From: Marilutibacter penaei | GTDB lineage: Bacteria > Pseudomonadota > Gammaproteobacteria > Xanthomonadales > Xanthomonadaceae | DNA length: 64,000 nt | Reading direction: 5' to 3' | Assembly: GCF_014145395.1 (NCBI RefSeq) | Contig: NZ_JACHTE010000004.1 | Location: 248,001 to 312,000 of the forward strand | In this document: piece after piece, positions 18,759-27,896 of the stretch | How positions within the stretch are numbered: position 1 is the first letter of the stretch | How the letters are laid out: the number at the start of each line of letters is the position of its first letter | The notes under the pieces: generated by a model | Seen by the model: the letters and a program-made list of their open reading frames with translations, nothing else | What the model was told of the DNA's origin: nothing | Databases searched by the model: none | Position numbers and translations under genes: made by a program

Positions 18759-19376
18759 TCAGTGCGCCCCGTCGGCCACGGGCTGGCCTTCCGCCAACAC
18801 CGTGTCGATGTCGATGAAGCCGTTGGCCACCAGCGGCTGCGCATCGGTCTGGACGACGTGGCACTGGTTGCAGAAATAGCGGCGCGGCGAAATGGTCGCG
18901 AGGAACTGGTCATCGCGGTCCATGTAATGGGTCACGCTAACCGGGGGCGCCTGGAAGTTGGCCGCGTTGTGCCTCGCATGGCAGAGCATGCAACGGTTGG
19001 TGTTCACCGAGACCTGGTAGTTGTCGATACTGTGCGGGATCGTCGGCGGCTGCATCGGGTAGGCGCGCTCGCGCTTGATGTCGACGTTCATCACCCGGGC
19101 CATCGGCAAGGGGGTACTTTCCTGGTCGACGGGGATCCCCCGGCGCATCGCATCGAGCTGCGGCCCGTGCGGCAGGACGTGCTCGGCGACCGGCGGTGGC
19201 GTGCCGGTCGCGGGCTCGACCCGTTCCTTGCGGTCACCGAGCTTGAACGACAGCGCGATGACGATGCCCAGCAACACCGCCACCGCGGCGGCAAGCACCA
19301 GGATCACCATCTGGACGCCGAGGGCGCCACCCTGCCTGGCAGCGGAGGTCGGTCCGGTCGCGCGTTGCTTCTGCAT
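18759..19376 (-). CDS. napB: Dihaem cytochrome c NapB
   Basis: A 205-residue periplasmic electron-transfer subunit of nitrate reductase. It keeps an N-terminal hydrophobic segment ([22 protein letters not shown]) that acts as anchor or uncleaved signal. Two haem sites, CMLCH and CNQCH, flank the usual His ligands (e.g. SVTHYMDRD). The ATG at 19376 has a purine-rich Shine-Dalgarno. It lies 26 nt after napA. Confidence 0.93.
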   Translation of the reverse strand: MQKQRATGPTSAARQGGALGVQMVILVLAAAVAVLLGIVIALSFKLGDRKERVEPATGTPPPVAEHVLPHGPQLDAMRRGIPVDQESTPLPMARVMNVDIKRERAYPMQPPTIPHSIDNYQVSVNTNRCMLCHARHNAANFQAPPVSVTHYMDRDDQFLATISPRRYFCNQCHVVQTDAQPLVANGFIDIDTVLAEGQPVADGAH

Positions 19377-19402
19377 CGTCCTGTCTCCCTTTCCCGTCGC
19401 GG

Positions 19403-21898
19403 TCAGGCGGCCAGTACCTTGACGGCGCATTTCTTGTAGTCGGTCTGCTTGGAGATCGGGTCGGTCGCGTCCAGCGTGACCTTGTTGATCAGCTGAGCGG
19501 CGTCGAACCACGGCACGAACACCAGCCCGCGAGGCGGCCGGTTGCGCCCGCGCGTCTCCACCCGGGTGCGCATCTCGCCACGGCGCGACACTACCCGTAC
19601 TTCGTCGCCCCGCTTCAGGCCCCGGTCGCGCGCGTCGTCCGGATGCATGAAGCAGACCGCGGACGGCACCGCGCGGTACAGCTCCGGCACGCGCATCGTC
19701 ATCGACCCGGAGTGCCAGTGCTCCAGCACGCGTCCCGTGGACAGCCACAGGTCGTACTCCTCGTCCGGAACCTCGGGGGCCGGCTCATACGGCAGCGCCC
19801 AGATGATCGCGCGGCCGTCCTTGTGGCCGTAGAACTGGAAGCCCGCGCCCTCTTCGACGTAGGGGTCGGCCCCCTCGCGGTAGCGCCACAGGGTTTCCTT
19901 GCCGTCGACCACCGGCCAGCGCAGGCCACGCTCCCGGTGGTAGCGGTCGAAGGGCGCGAGGTCGTGGCCATGGCCGCGGCCGAACTCGGCGTACTCTTCG
20001 AACAGGCCCTTCTGCACGTAGAACCCGAAGGCGTCGGTCTCGTCGTTGGCATAGCCCGCCTCGACCCCATCGGCCGGGAATGCGTCGACCTTGCCGTTAC
20101 GGAACAGCACCTCGAACAGGCTCTTGCCCTTGTATCCGGGATGGGCGGCGAGGATATCCGCCGGCCAGCATTCGTCGGTGGTGAAGCGTTTGGAAAACTC
20201 CATCAGCTGCCACAGGTCGGAGCGCGCCTCGCCGGGCGCATCCACCAACTGGTGCCAGAAATGGGTGCGGCGCTCGGCGTTGCCGTAGGCCCCTTCCTTC
20301 TCCACCCACATCGCCGTGGGCAGCACCAGATCGGCCGCCTGGCAGGTGACGGTGGGATAGGCGTCCGAAACGACGATGAAGTTGTCCGGGTTGCGGTAGC
20401 CCGGCCAGGTCTCCTCGCGCATGTTCGCGCCCGCCTGCATGTTGTTGTTGACCTGCACCCAGTACGCATTGAGCTTACCGTCGCGCAGCGCGCGATTCTG
20501 CGCGACCGCGTGGTAGCCCGGCTTCTCCTGGATGATGCCGTGCGGGATCTTCCAGATTTCCTCCGCGTGCGCGCGGTGTTCGGGATTGGTCACTTCCATG
20601 TCTGCAGGCAGACGATGCGCGAAGGTGCCCACCTCACGCGCGGTCCCGCAGGCCGAGGGCTGTCCGGTCAGCGAGAACGGGCTGTTGCCAGGGGTCGAGA
20701 TTTTTCCGGTCAGCAGGTGGATGTTGTAGACCATGTTGTTGGCCCACACCCCGCGTGTGTGCTGGTTGAAGCCCATCGTCCAGAACGACATGACCTTGAT
20801 GTCGGGGTCGGCGTACAGCTCCGCGAGCTGTTGCAGCCAGCCACGCTCGACGCCGCTCATCTCGACGGCCCGGTCGAGCGTGTACGGCGCGACGAAGGCG
20901 GCGAAGGCATCGAAGTCGATGTCCTCGCCCCCACCGGCATCCTTCGCGTGCGCGGCGGCGACCTCCAGCGGATGGTCCTCGCGCAGGCCGTAGCCGATGT
21001 CCTCGTTGCCCTTGCGGAAGCGCACGTGCCTGCGAACGAAATCCTCGTTGACGCGCCCGGTCCGGATGATGTGGTTGGCGATGTAGTTGAGGATCACCAG
21101 GTCGGTCTGCGGCGTGAACACCATCGGGATGTCCGCCAGCTCGAAGCTCCGGTGCTCGAAGGTCGACAGCACCGCCACCTTGACGTGCGGGTGCGACAGG
21201 CGCCGGTCGGTCACCCGCGTCCACAGGATCGGGTGCATCTCGGCCATGTTCGAGCCCCACAGCACGAAGGCATCCGCGGCCTCGATGTCGTCGTAGCAGC
21301 CCATCGGTTCGTCCATGCCGAAGGTGCGCATGAAGCCCACCGCTGCCGAGGCCATGCAGTGGCGTGCGTTCGGGTCGATGTTGTTGCTGCGGAACCCGGC
21401 CTTCATCAGCTTGTTGGCCGCGTAGCCTTCCCAGATCGTCCACTGGCCCGATCCGAACATGCCGACCGCTTCGGGGCCCTTCTCCTTCAACACGCGCTTG
21501 AACTGGGCGGCCATGACGTCGAAGGCCTCGTCCCAGGACACCGGCGTGAACTCGCCGTCCTTGGCATAGGCGCCATTCTTCTTGCGCAGCAGCGGCCGCG
21601 TCAGGCGATCGCTGCCGTACATGATCTTCGACAGGAAGTAGCCCTTGATGCAGTTGATGCCGCGGTTGACCTCGGCATGTACGTCGCCATGGGTGGCGAC
21701 CACGCGCCCGTCCTTCACCGCCACGTTCACGCCGCATCCGGTGCCGCAGAAGCGGCACGGTGCCTTGTCCCACTTCAGGCCGGTGCGATCGCCTTCGAGC
21801 AATACCTCCTGCGCACCGCCGCCGGTCGACATGCCAGCGGCAACCGCGGCAGTGGCGACGGCACTGTTGCGGATGAATTCGCGACGGGTGATGGTCAT
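19403..21898 (-). CDS. napA: Periplasmic nitrate reductase catalytic subunit NapA
   Basis: An 831-residue Mo-bis-MGD enzyme that reduces nitrate to nitrite. The N-terminus is a Tat signal (TRREFIR plus hydrophobic stretch). The [4Fe-4S] ligands are Cys48, Cys51, Cys55 and Cys83. The molybdenum ligand by family alignment is Cys181 in ARHCMASA. The C-terminal molybdopterin-dinucleotide domain is complete. The start overlaps the napD stop by 4 nt, as expected for the chaperone that binds its Tat signal. Full length with no visible lesion. Confidence 0.97.
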   Translation of the reverse strand: MTITRREFIRNSAVATAAVAAGMSTGGGAQEVLLEGDRTGLKWDKAPCRFCGTGCGVNVAVKDGRVVATHGDVHAEVNRGINCIKGYFLSKIMYGSDRLTRPLLRKKNGAYAKDGEFTPVSWDEAFDVMAAQFKRVLKEKGPEAVGMFGSGQWTIWEGYAANKLMKAGFRSNNIDPNARHCMASAAVGFMRTFGMDEPMGCYDDIEAADAFVLWGSNMAEMHPILWTRVTDRRLSHPHVKVAVLSTFEHRSFELADIPMVFTPQTDLVILNYIANHIIRTGRVNEDFVRRHVRFRKGNEDIGYGLREDHPLEVAAAHAKDAGGGEDIDFDAFAAFVAPYTLDRAVEMSGVERGWLQQLAELYADPDIKVMSFWTMGFNQHTRGVWANNMVYNIHLLTGKISTPGNSPFSLTGQPSACGTAREVGTFAHRLPADMEVTNPEHRAHAEEIWKIPHGIIQEKPGYHAVAQNRALRDGKLNAYWVQVNNNMQAGANMREETWPGYRNPDNFIVVSDAYPTVTCQAADLVLPTAMWVEKEGAYGNAERRTHFWHQLVDAPGEARSDLWQLMEFSKRFTTDECWPADILAAHPGYKGKSLFEVLFRNGKVDAFPADGVEAGYANDETDAFGFYVQKGLFEEYAEFGRGHGHDLAPFDRYHRERGLRWPVVDGKETLWRYREGADPYVEEGAGFQFYGHKDGRAIIWALPYEPAPEVPDEEYDLWLSTGRVLEHWHSGSMTMRVPELYRAVPSAVCFMHPDDARDRGLKRGDEVRVVSRRGEMRTRVETRGRNRPPRGLVFVPWFDAAQLINKVTLDATDPISKQTDYKKCAVKVLAA

Positions 21899-22197
21899 GC
21901 GGGCACTCCGGGTCCGGACGGCGGCGCGGCCGCCTGTCCAAGGGGTTGATCCAGCGAATCGTCGGCTTCGACGTGGTGGTAGACGAGGGACACCTGCAGC
22001 ACGCCATGCACGTCGCGGAGCTGGTCGATGCGCTCCATCAGCGCGCGCGGATCGTCGCTCTCGCACAGCACGATGCTGCGGCTGCCGTCGCGGCGCGCCA
22101 GCGACAGCTCCGCGTTTCCGTCGATGCACGCATCCAGCGCGGCCGCGGCCTCGACCCGGTGCTGCACGATGAAACTGGCGATATGCACGTCAGCCAC
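21895..22197 (-). CDS. napD: NapD chaperone for NapA
   Basis: A 100-residue cytoplasmic protein with a ferredoxin-like fold that binds the NapA Tat signal peptide until the cofactor is inserted. The start [11 protein letters not shown] and the LVYHHVE strand fit the family. It overlaps napF by 8 nt and napA by 4 nt, so translation is coupled. The C-terminal tail is Pro/Gly/Ala-rich and longer than the core needs. Confidence 0.9.
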   Translation of the reverse strand: MADVHIASFIVQHRVEAAAALDACIDGNAELSLARRDGSRSIVLCESDDPRALMERIDQLRDVHGVLQVSLVYHHVEADDSLDQPLGQAAAPPSGPGVPA

Positions 22198-22708
22198 CGG
22201 CCACCTCCGGGTTGCTGGTCAACAACGCGATGGCATCGACCGGACACGGCGCCACGCAAGCGCCGCATCCCGTGCAGGCCAAGGGATCCACGCGCGGCGT
22301 GCGCGCGCCTCCAAGGACCGGCGGCAGGCGGATCGCGCGCTCGGGACACGCGTCCTCGCAGACCTGGCAGGCCACCCCGTGGCGTGACAGGCAGGCATCA
22401 CCCGGGGCGGCACGCACGGACCAGGGGGCCGCCCCGGCTTCAAGCCGCAACGCGGCCGGTTCGCAGGCGTCGACGCAAGCGGCGCAGAACGTGCATTCAC
22501 CTGCATGGGGATCGAACACGGGATACCCGCCGTCGCCGCGCACCAGCACCTCTTCGGGGCATGCAGGGAGGCAGGCGTCGCAGCCGGTGCAGGTCTCGAG
22601 GAATCCGGGTTCGCCCAGCGCCCAGGGCGGTCGTACTGGCGTGGCACCGTCGAAGCGCCCGCGCAGCAGCGCGCGGCGTTGGAGATCGGGGGCGCAGGCG
22701 GTCGCCAT
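22190..22708 (-). CDS. napF: NapF ferredoxin-type protein
   Basis: A 172-residue cytoplasmic iron-sulfur protein thought to help mature NapA. Three ferredoxin-type cysteine clusters are visible (CTGCDACLPACP, CTFCAACVDACE, CTGCGACVAPCP), plus an additional CQVCEDACP segment. The TGA of napF lies inside the napD start region (8-nt overlap). It follows napE by 1 nt. Confidence 0.93.
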   Translation of the reverse strand: MATACAPDLQRRALLRGRFDGATPVRPPWALGEPGFLETCTGCDACLPACPEEVLVRGDGGYPVFDPHAGECTFCAACVDACEPAALRLEAGAAPWSVRAAPGDACLSRHGVACQVCEDACPERAIRLPPVLGGARTPRVDPLACTGCGACVAPCPVDAIALLTSNPEVAGG

Positions 22709-22709
22709 G

Positions 22710-22889
22710 TCAGCCCGTCGGGGGTCCGTTGAAGATCTGCCAGATCCAGATCGCGAAGCCCATCGTCGCGACCAGGCCGATCGCGATCACCGGGAAGATC
22801 ACCACGGTGATCAGCAGGAACACGGCCAGCTCCGACCGCTGCTCCTTCCGTTGCTCGGCCGTTCGGGCCTGGCTACCGGAGGTACCCAT
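22710..22889 (-). CDS. napE: NapE small membrane protein
   Basis: A 59-residue inner-membrane protein with one helix (FLLITVVIFPVIAIGLVATMGF) and a short C-terminal WIWQIFNGPPTG tail characteristic of NapE/TorE. The ATG at 22889 is backed by GGGAG 6 nt upstream; the longer in-frame start is rejected. Its role is unknown. It opens the napEFDABC operon. Confidence 0.88.
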   Translation of the reverse strand: MGTSGSQARTAEQRKEQRSELAVFLLITVVIFPVIAIGLVATMGFAIWIWQIFNGPPTG

Positions 22890-22962
22890 TGCGCTCCCTC
22901 TAGACGCCCTTGCGGGGATCGCCGGCAACCACCCCGCCGGCGGACTGGGACTGCGGCACCAG

Positions 22963-22992
22963 TCTATGACGGCCGCGTCGGCACCGCGTCAA
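22963..22992 (-). promoter_or_regulatory. Candidate promoter of the nap operon
   Basis: On the minus strand TTGACG (22987-22992) and CATAGA (22963-22968) are 18 bp apart, about 75 bp upstream of napE. No FNR-type TTGAT-N4-ATCAA or NarL site was recognised nearby, so the oxygen or nitrate control is not evident. Confidence 0.3.
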
Positions 22993-23017
22993 GGATGCAT
23001 GAAGGCCCGGAACGAAG

Positions 23018-23040
23018 AACGCCGGCACGGGGCCGGCGTT
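23018..23040 (-). terminator. Intrinsic terminator of fba
   Basis: A perfect 9-bp stem (23018-23026 with 23032-23040) with a 5-nt loop lies 25 bp beyond the fba stop. The minus-strand tail is CTTCGTTCC rather than a plain U-run. Confidence 0.75.
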
Positions 23041-23064
23041 CCAGGGGACGCAGCGAAGGCGGGC

Positions 23065-24075
23065 TTACGCGGCCTTGACCCACTCGCCCAGCGCGGCCAG
23101 GCCGTTGTCGCGGGCACGCTCGAACACGGTCTTCTGCGCCGCGGCGACGTTGGCGGCGATGTCCTGCGACCACAGCTTCAGCGCGGCCTGCTGCATCGCG
23201 CGGCCGTACGAGAACGACAGCGGCCACGGGTTCGGGCCCATCCGGTTCATCATGTCGAGGTGGGCGGTCGCGGCTTCGTCGCTCTGGCCACCGGACAGGA
23301 ACACGATGCCCGGCAGGGTCGCCGGCACGGTGGACTTCAGGCATTGCAGGGTCGCGGCGGCGACTTCCTCGACCGAGGCGTCATCCCCGCTGGTGGTGCC
23401 CGGCAGGACCATCGAGGCCTTCAGGATGGTGCCCTCGAGCATCACGTTGTGCTCGTACAGCGACGCGAACAGCGAGCGCAGGGTCACCTCGGTGACTTCG
23501 TAGCAGGTGTCGATGTCGTGGCTGCCGTCCATAATCACTTCCGGCTCGACCATCGGCACCAGGCCCTGCTCCTGGCACAGCGCCGCGTAGCGGGCCAGCG
23601 CATGGGCATTGGCGTCGATGCAGGTGCCGGAGGGGATGTCCTCGCCGATGTTGATGACCGCACGCCACTTGGCGAAGCGGGCACCCAGCTTGTAGTACTC
23701 CTCCAGGCGCGCACGCAGGCCATCAAGGCCTTCGGTGACCAGCTCGCCCGGGCAGCCGGCCAGCGCCTGGGCGCCCTTGTCGACCTTGATGCCCGGGATG
23801 ATGCCGTTGTCGGCCATGTACTTCGCGAACGGCACGCCGTCCTTCGTCGACTGGCGCAGGGTCTCGTCGAACAGGATCGCGCCGGAGATATAGTCGGACA
23901 GCTTCGGCGTGGTCAGCAGCAGCTCGCGGTAGGCGCGGCGGTTCTCTTCCGTGTTCTCGACGCCGACGCCGGCGAAACGCTTGGCGATGGTGCCGGTCGA
24001 CTCGTCGATCGCGATGATGCCCTTGCCCGGGGCGACCATGGCCAGGGCGGTTTCGGCAAGCTGTTCGATGCTCAT
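23065..24075 (-). CDS. fba: Class I fructose-bisphosphate aldolase
   Basis: A 336-residue Schiff-base aldolase that cleaves fructose 1,6-bisphosphate. IIAIDESTGTIAKRF at the N-terminus, the Schiff-base lysine in GTILKASMVL, and FLSGGQSDEAATAHL mark the eukaryote-like class I family found in Xanthomonadaceae. The ATG at 24075 is preferred (AGGA upstream); the extension to 24144 runs over the promoter. It follows pyk by about 210 nt with its own candidate TATAAT element. Confidence 0.95.
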   Translation of the reverse strand: MSIEQLAETALAMVAPGKGIIAIDESTGTIAKRFAGVGVENTEENRRAYRELLLTTPKLSDYISGAILFDETLRQSTKDGVPFAKYMADNGIIPGIKVDKGAQALAGCPGELVTEGLDGLRARLEEYYKLGARFAKWRAVINIGEDIPSGTCIDANAHALARYAALCQEQGLVPMVEPEVIMDGSHDIDTCYEVTEVTLRSLFASLYEHNVMLEGTILKASMVLPGTTSGDDASVEEVAAATLQCLKSTVPATLPGIVFLSGGQSDEAATAHLDMMNRMGPNPWPLSFSYGRAMQQAALKLWSQDIAANVAAAQKTVFERARDNGLAALGEWVKAA

Positions 24076-24108
24076 GGGGTTCCTGCGGGAGCGGGTGGGA
24101 AGCCCGCC

Positions 24109-24114
24109 ATTATA
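24109..24114 (-). promoter_or_regulatory. Perfect -10 element (TATAAT) upstream of fba
   Basis: TATAAT on the minus strand lies 33 bp upstream of the fba ATG. No good -35 hexamer is seen 16-18 bp further upstream in this GC-rich stretch, so an activator or weak -35 is possible. Confidence 0.45.
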
Positions 24115-24283
24115 GACCTCGCCGACGCCCGTCGGGACGGGCAATCAAGGACTTGCAGGGGCCACACCCCGGAATCCAATACCAGTTGCAGCCCAGCCCG
24201 TCTGAACCGGTCCCGCCCATACGTCCTTCGTGGTCGTGGGGATGCCGGGAAGCCGGACAGGTACGTCGCTGGTATGCCTTTGG

Positions 24284-25750
24284 CTAGAGCTCGCCGAGAC
24301 CGACGGCCTGCCCGTCCGGACCGACCTCGAGCAGGCGCAGCGTATTGGTGGAGCCACGGTGCTCCATGCGCTCGCCACTGGTGAACACCACGCGTTCGCC
24401 GGCCTGCAGGCCACCGACCCTGACGAGCCGCTCGATGGCGCCACGGCCGGCCTCGCCCGGCGTCTGGCCGCGGCTGTCGTAGTCGATCGGGAACACGTCG
24501 CGCATCATCGCCATGCGCCGGCGCGCACCGGCATGGCGCGAGAACGCGTAGATCGGCACGCCCGACCGGAAGCGCGAGAGGAAGCGCGCGGTGCCGCCCG
24601 ATTCGGTCATCGCGACGATCGCGCGGATGCCGATGTGCTCGGTCAGGAACATCGTCGCCATCGCGATGGCCTGGTCGACGCGCTGCAGGTTGCGCGGCGC
24701 GGCCTCGAAATCGGTGTCGTGCGAGAACTGGCGCTCGGCGCCGAGGCAGATGCGGACCAGCGCCTCGACCGCCTTGACCGGATAGCGGCCGGCGGCGGAC
24801 TCGGCGGACAGCATCACCGCGTCCGTGCCGTCGATCACCGCATTGGCGACGTCCAGCACTTCGGCGCGCGTGGGGATCGGGCTTTCGACCATCGACTGCA
24901 GCATCTGCGTCGCGGTGATCACGACCTTGCTGCGCTCCAGCGCGACCTTGATGATCTTCTTCTGCAGGCCAGGCAGCTCGGCGTCGCCGATCTCCACGCC
25001 CAGGTCGCCGCGCGCGACCATCACCACGTCGCTCGCATCGACGATCTCGACCAGGTTCTCGATGGCCTCGGCGCGCTCGACCTTGGCGACCATCGCCGCC
25101 TCGCTGCCTGCCTCGCGGGCGACGCGGCGCGCCTCCTCCATGTCCTCGGCGTTGCGGCAGAACGACACCGCGATGAAATCGGCACCGGCTTCCGCGGCGA
25201 CCTTGATCAGCTCGCGGTCGCGTTCGGTCAGCGCGCCCAGCGACAGGCCGCCGCCCAGCTTGTTGAGGCCCTTGCGGTCCGACAGCACGCCGTCGTTGAG
25301 CACGGTGCAACGGATGCGCGCGCCCTCGACGCTGTCGACGCGCAGCTGCATCAGGCCGTCGTCCAGCAGCAGGGTGTCACCCGGCGCGACGTCCTGTGGG
25401 AGCTCGAGGTAGCTCACGCCGACTTCGGTGTTGCTGCCAGCCGGTGCGTCCTCGCTGGCGATCAGGTCGAAGGGGTCGCCGGCGCTCAGTTCGACCTTGC
25501 CTTCGGCGAAGCGCTCGATGCGGATCTTCGGGCCTGGCAGGTCGGCGAGGATGCCGACTTCGACGCCCACCCGGCAGGCCGCGGCGCGCACCGCTTCCGC
25601 GCGCGCCAGCTGCGAGGACGGGTCGCCATGCGAGAAGTTGAGGCGGACGACGTCGACACCGGCCTTGAGCAACCTGTCCAGCATGCCCGGCGGGTCGGTG
25701 GCGGGGCCGAGGGTGGCGAGGATCTTGGTGCGGCGCTGCTGGTCGGTCAT
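24284..25750 (-). CDS. pyk: Pyruvate kinase
   Basis: A 488-residue glycolytic enzyme converting phosphoenolpyruvate and ADP to pyruvate and ATP. RRTKILATLGPATD, VRLNFSHGD, the catalytic segment MVARGDLGVEIG and ITATQMLQSM are intact; the C-terminal effector domain is complete. The true start is the ATG at 25750; the in-frame extension to 26698 runs antisense through the HAD gene and is spurious. It lies 158 nt after the HAD gene. Confidence 0.96.
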   Translation of the reverse strand: MTDQQRRTKILATLGPATDPPGMLDRLLKAGVDVVRLNFSHGDPSSQLARAEAVRAAACRVGVEVGILADLPGPKIRIERFAEGKVELSAGDPFDLIASEDAPAGSNTEVGVSYLELPQDVAPGDTLLLDDGLMQLRVDSVEGARIRCTVLNDGVLSDRKGLNKLGGGLSLGALTERDRELIKVAAEAGADFIAVSFCRNAEDMEEARRVAREAGSEAAMVAKVERAEAIENLVEIVDASDVVMVARGDLGVEIGDAELPGLQKKIIKVALERSKVVITATQMLQSMVESPIPTRAEVLDVANAVIDGTDAVMLSAESAAGRYPVKAVEALVRICLGAERQFSHDTDFEAAPRNLQRVDQAIAMATMFLTEHIGIRAIVAMTESGGTARFLSRFRSGVPIYAFSRHAGARRRMAMMRDVFPIDYDSRGQTPGEAGRGAIERLVRVGGLQAGERVVFTSGERMEHRGSTNTLRLLEVGPDGQAVGLGEL

Positions 25751-25908
25751 CGGGCATCTATCGGGCATTGAACCCGGCGACGCTAGCACAGCATGGCGAC
25801 GCCCTTGGGTGCGCCGCGGAAAAAAGCGAAAGTGGTATGCAATGTCCGCGGTCAAAACAGACCACGCCGGCGCCCGGCCCCTGCTCGCGGCGCGACGGGC
25901 GCGCGGCG

Positions 25909-26556
25909 CTAGGCCAGCAGTGCCGCCAGTTCGCCCGGGGTCGACGCCAGTCGGGCCGCGCCGGCCTCGCGCAGTTCGGCCTCGCCACCGAACCCCCAGA
26001 GCACGCCGATGTTGCGCATGCCGTGGTGGCGCGCGCCTTCGATGTCCATCCGCCGGTCGCCGATCATCCAGCAGTCGCCGGCATCGAGCCCCAGCCGCGC
26101 CAGCGCCTCGGCGATGAGTTCCGGCTTGTCGCTGCGCGTGCCACAGGGCGTTGCGCCGATGACGTCCTCGAACAGGCCGCCGAAGGGCAGGTGCTCGACG
26201 ATTCTGCGCGCATGCGGCTCGTTCTTTGCGGTCACGACCGCGAGCCGGTGGCCGCGGGCGTGCAGTGCTTCCACGGTCCCGGCGATGCCCGCGTAGACCG
26301 TGTGCTCGGTCCAGCCGACCTGTTCGAAACGATCGCGGTAATGTTCGACCGCCGCCTCGACCTCGGCAGCGTCCTCGAACAGCGGACCGAAGCTGGTGCG
26401 CAGCGAGGGGCCGATCCAGCGGCGCAGCGCCGCGTCGTCCGGCACCGGCCGCTGCATCGCGTTCAGTGCATGCGCGACGCAGCGGGTGATCCCGTCCGCC
26501 GAGTCGATCAGGGTGCCGTCGAGGTCGAAGAACAGCGTCGGGCGCGCGTCGCCCAT
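25909..26556 (-). CDS. HAD-superfamily phosphatase (phosphoglycolate phosphatase-like)
   Basis: A 215-residue HAD subfamily IA hydrolase. Motif I is FFDLDGTLIDS (nucleophile and acid Asp), motif II is VVTAKN, and motif IV is CWMIGDRRMDI. The cap domain is the small alpha-helical type of Gph/YjjG proteins. Substrate is likely a small phosphoester; phosphoglycolate or a glycolytic side product is plausible from its place between pgk and pyk. Its ATG overlaps the pgk stop (TGATG), so it is translated with pgk. Confidence 0.88.
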   Translation of the reverse strand: MGDARPTLFFDLDGTLIDSADGITRCVAHALNAMQRPVPDDAALRRWIGPSLRTSFGPLFEDAAEVEAAVEHYRDRFEQVGWTEHTVYAGIAGTVEALHARGHRLAVVTAKNEPHARRIVEHLPFGGLFEDVIGATPCGTRSDKPELIAEALARLGLDAGDCWMIGDRRMDIEGARHHGMRNIGVLWGFGGEAELREAGAARLASTPGELAALLA

Positions 26557-27731
26557 CAGGCCGCGCGCGCCTTGAGTGCGGCGACCGCCGGCAGCTCCTT
26601 GCCTTCCAGGAACTCGAGGAAGGCGCCGCCACCGGTGGAGATGTAGCCCACGTCATCGGCGATGCCGTACTTGTCGACCGCGGCGAGCGTGTCGCCACCG
26701 CCCGCGATCGAGAAGGCCTGGCTGGACGCGATCGCGCGTGCCAGCGCCTCGGTGCCGTGGCCGAAGGCGTCGAACTCGAACACGCCGACCGGACCGTTCC
26801 ACACGACGGTGCCCGCCTCCGCGATCAACGCGGCATAGGCCTTCGCGGTCTCCGGACCGATGTCGAGGATCATGTCCTCGGCACCCACCGCATCGACCGG
26901 CTTGACCGTCGCAGGCGCATCGGCGGCGAAGGCCGGCGCGACGACCACGTCGGTCGGCAGCGGGATGCTCGCACCGCGGGCGTTCGCGTCGGCCATGATC
27001 TGCTTCGCGGTACCGACCAGGTCCATCTCGACCAGCGACTTGCCGACGCTGTGGCCCATCGCGGCGATGAAGGTGTTGGCGATGCCGCCGCCGACGATCA
27101 GCTGGTCGACCTTGCCCACCAGCGAGGACAGCAGCTCCAGCTTGGTGCTGACCTTGGAACCGGCAACGATCGCCAGCAGCGGGCGCGCCGGCTTGTCGAG
27201 CGCCTGGGCCAGGGCGTCAAGCTCGGCCATCAGCAGCGGGCCGCCCGCGGCGAGCTTCGCCGCGCGGATGACGCCATGGGTGGAGGCCTGCGCGCGGTGC
27301 GCGGTGCCGAATGCATCCATCACGAAGACGTCGCACAGCGCGGCGTACTGCTTCGACAGGGCCTCGTCGTCGGTCTTCTCGCCGACGTTCATGCGGCAGT
27401 TCTCCAGCAGGACCAGCTGGCCCGGCGCCACGTCGACGCCGTCGACCCAGTCCTTGACCAGCGGCACGTCGATGCCGAGGAGCTCGGACAGGCGCGCCGC
27501 GACGGGCGCCAGCGAATCGGCCTCGCTCCACTGGCCCTCAGTCGGGCGGCCGAGGTGCGACGTGACCATCACCGCGGCCCCCTTCTCGAGCGCCAGGCGC
27601 ATCGTTGGCAGGGCCGCAAGGATGCGCTGCTCGGAGGTGATCCGGCCGTCGCTGATCGGCACGTTGAGGTCTTCACGGATCAGCACGCGCTTGCCGGCGA
27701 GGTCGAGGTCGGACATGCGGAGGATGGACAT
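26556..27731 (-). CDS. pgk: Phosphoglycerate kinase
   Basis: A 391-residue glycolytic kinase transferring phosphate from 1,3-bisphosphoglycerate to ADP. The N-terminal [17 protein letters not shown], and C-terminal GGGDTLAAV and [14 protein letters not shown] motifs are all present. The ATG at 27731 has a strong AGGAG 6 nt upstream. The gene diverges from nrdA across a 622-bp control region. It is the first gene of a probable pgk-HAD-pyk transcript. Confidence 0.97.
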   Translation of the reverse strand: MSILRMSDLDLAGKRVLIREDLNVPISDGRITSEQRILAALPTMRLALEKGAAVMVTSHLGRPTEGQWSEADSLAPVAARLSELLGIDVPLVKDWVDGVDVAPGQLVLLENCRMNVGEKTDDEALSKQYAALCDVFVMDAFGTAHRAQASTHGVIRAAKLAAGGPLLMAELDALAQALDKPARPLLAIVAGSKVSTKLELLSSLVGKVDQLIVGGGIANTFIAAMGHSVGKSLVEMDLVGTAKQIMADANARGASIPLPTDVVVAPAFAADAPATVKPVDAVGAEDMILDIGPETAKAYAALIAEAGTVVWNGPVGVFEFDAFGHGTEALARAIASSQAFSIAGGGDTLAAVDKYGIADDVGYISTGGGAFLEFLEGKELPAVAALKARAA

Positions 27732-27777
27732 GGGGGCTCCTGGCAGGACGAGGGGCGCGGAACGCGCATAGCCCCTT

Positions 27778-27806
27778 ATTGTCGGGCTGGCTGGAGTCAT
27801 GGGCAA
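27778..27806 (-). promoter_or_regulatory. Candidate sigma70-like promoter of pgk
   Basis: On the minus strand TTGCCC (27801-27806) and GACAAT (27778-27783) are exactly 17 bp apart and about 47 bp upstream of the pgk start. Confidence 0.45.
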
Positions 27807-27807
27807 A

Positions 27808-27826
27808 TCCGCTCCAATTTGGCGGA
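27808..27826. promoter_or_regulatory. 19-bp inverted repeat between pgk and nrdA promoters
   Basis: TCCGC and GCGGA arms (27808-27812 and 27822-27826) enclose a near-palindromic CCAATTTGG core. It abuts the candidate pgk -35 element and lies just upstream of the first NrdR-like box. It looks like a protein-binding dyad; the factor is unknown. Confidence 0.35.
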
Positions 27827-27837
27827 CACAGGAGCAA

Positions 27838-27853
27838 GCCCAAGATATGGGGT
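27838..27853 (+). promoter_or_regulatory. NrdR-like box 1
   Basis: The 16-mer matches the published NrdR consensus aCaCwAtATaTwGtGt at 11 positions, including the central ATAT core. Its centre is 31 bp (three helical turns) from box 2, the usual spacing for tandem NrdR sites. Confidence 0.6.
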
Positions 27854-27880
27854 TGACGGAACACCGGAACGGTATATGTT
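27853..27880 (+). promoter_or_regulatory. Candidate promoter of nrdAB
   Basis: TTGACG (27853-27858) and TATGTT (27875-27880) are 16 bp apart. The -10 lies inside NrdR-like box 2 and the -35 touches box 1, so NrdR binding would occlude RNA polymerase. The first aptamer nucleotides follow about 15-20 bp downstream. Confidence 0.6.
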
Positions 27881-27884
27881 GTGC
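27869..27884 (+). promoter_or_regulatory. NrdR-like box 2
   Basis: This 16-mer matches the NrdR consensus at 12 positions; the right half (ATATGTTGTG) is nearly perfect. It overlaps the -10 region of nrdAB. Confidence 0.65.
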
Positions 27885-27896
27885 ATGTCGGTGCCG

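Noticed and set aside
19643-21949. 768-codon open frame antisense to napA
   Set aside because: No domain or start signal; it mirrors the codon bias of napA on the opposite strand.
25751-26698. N-terminal extension of pyruvate kinase
   Set aside because: It lies antisense-like across the HAD phosphatase in another frame; the canonical pyruvate kinase start is at 25750.
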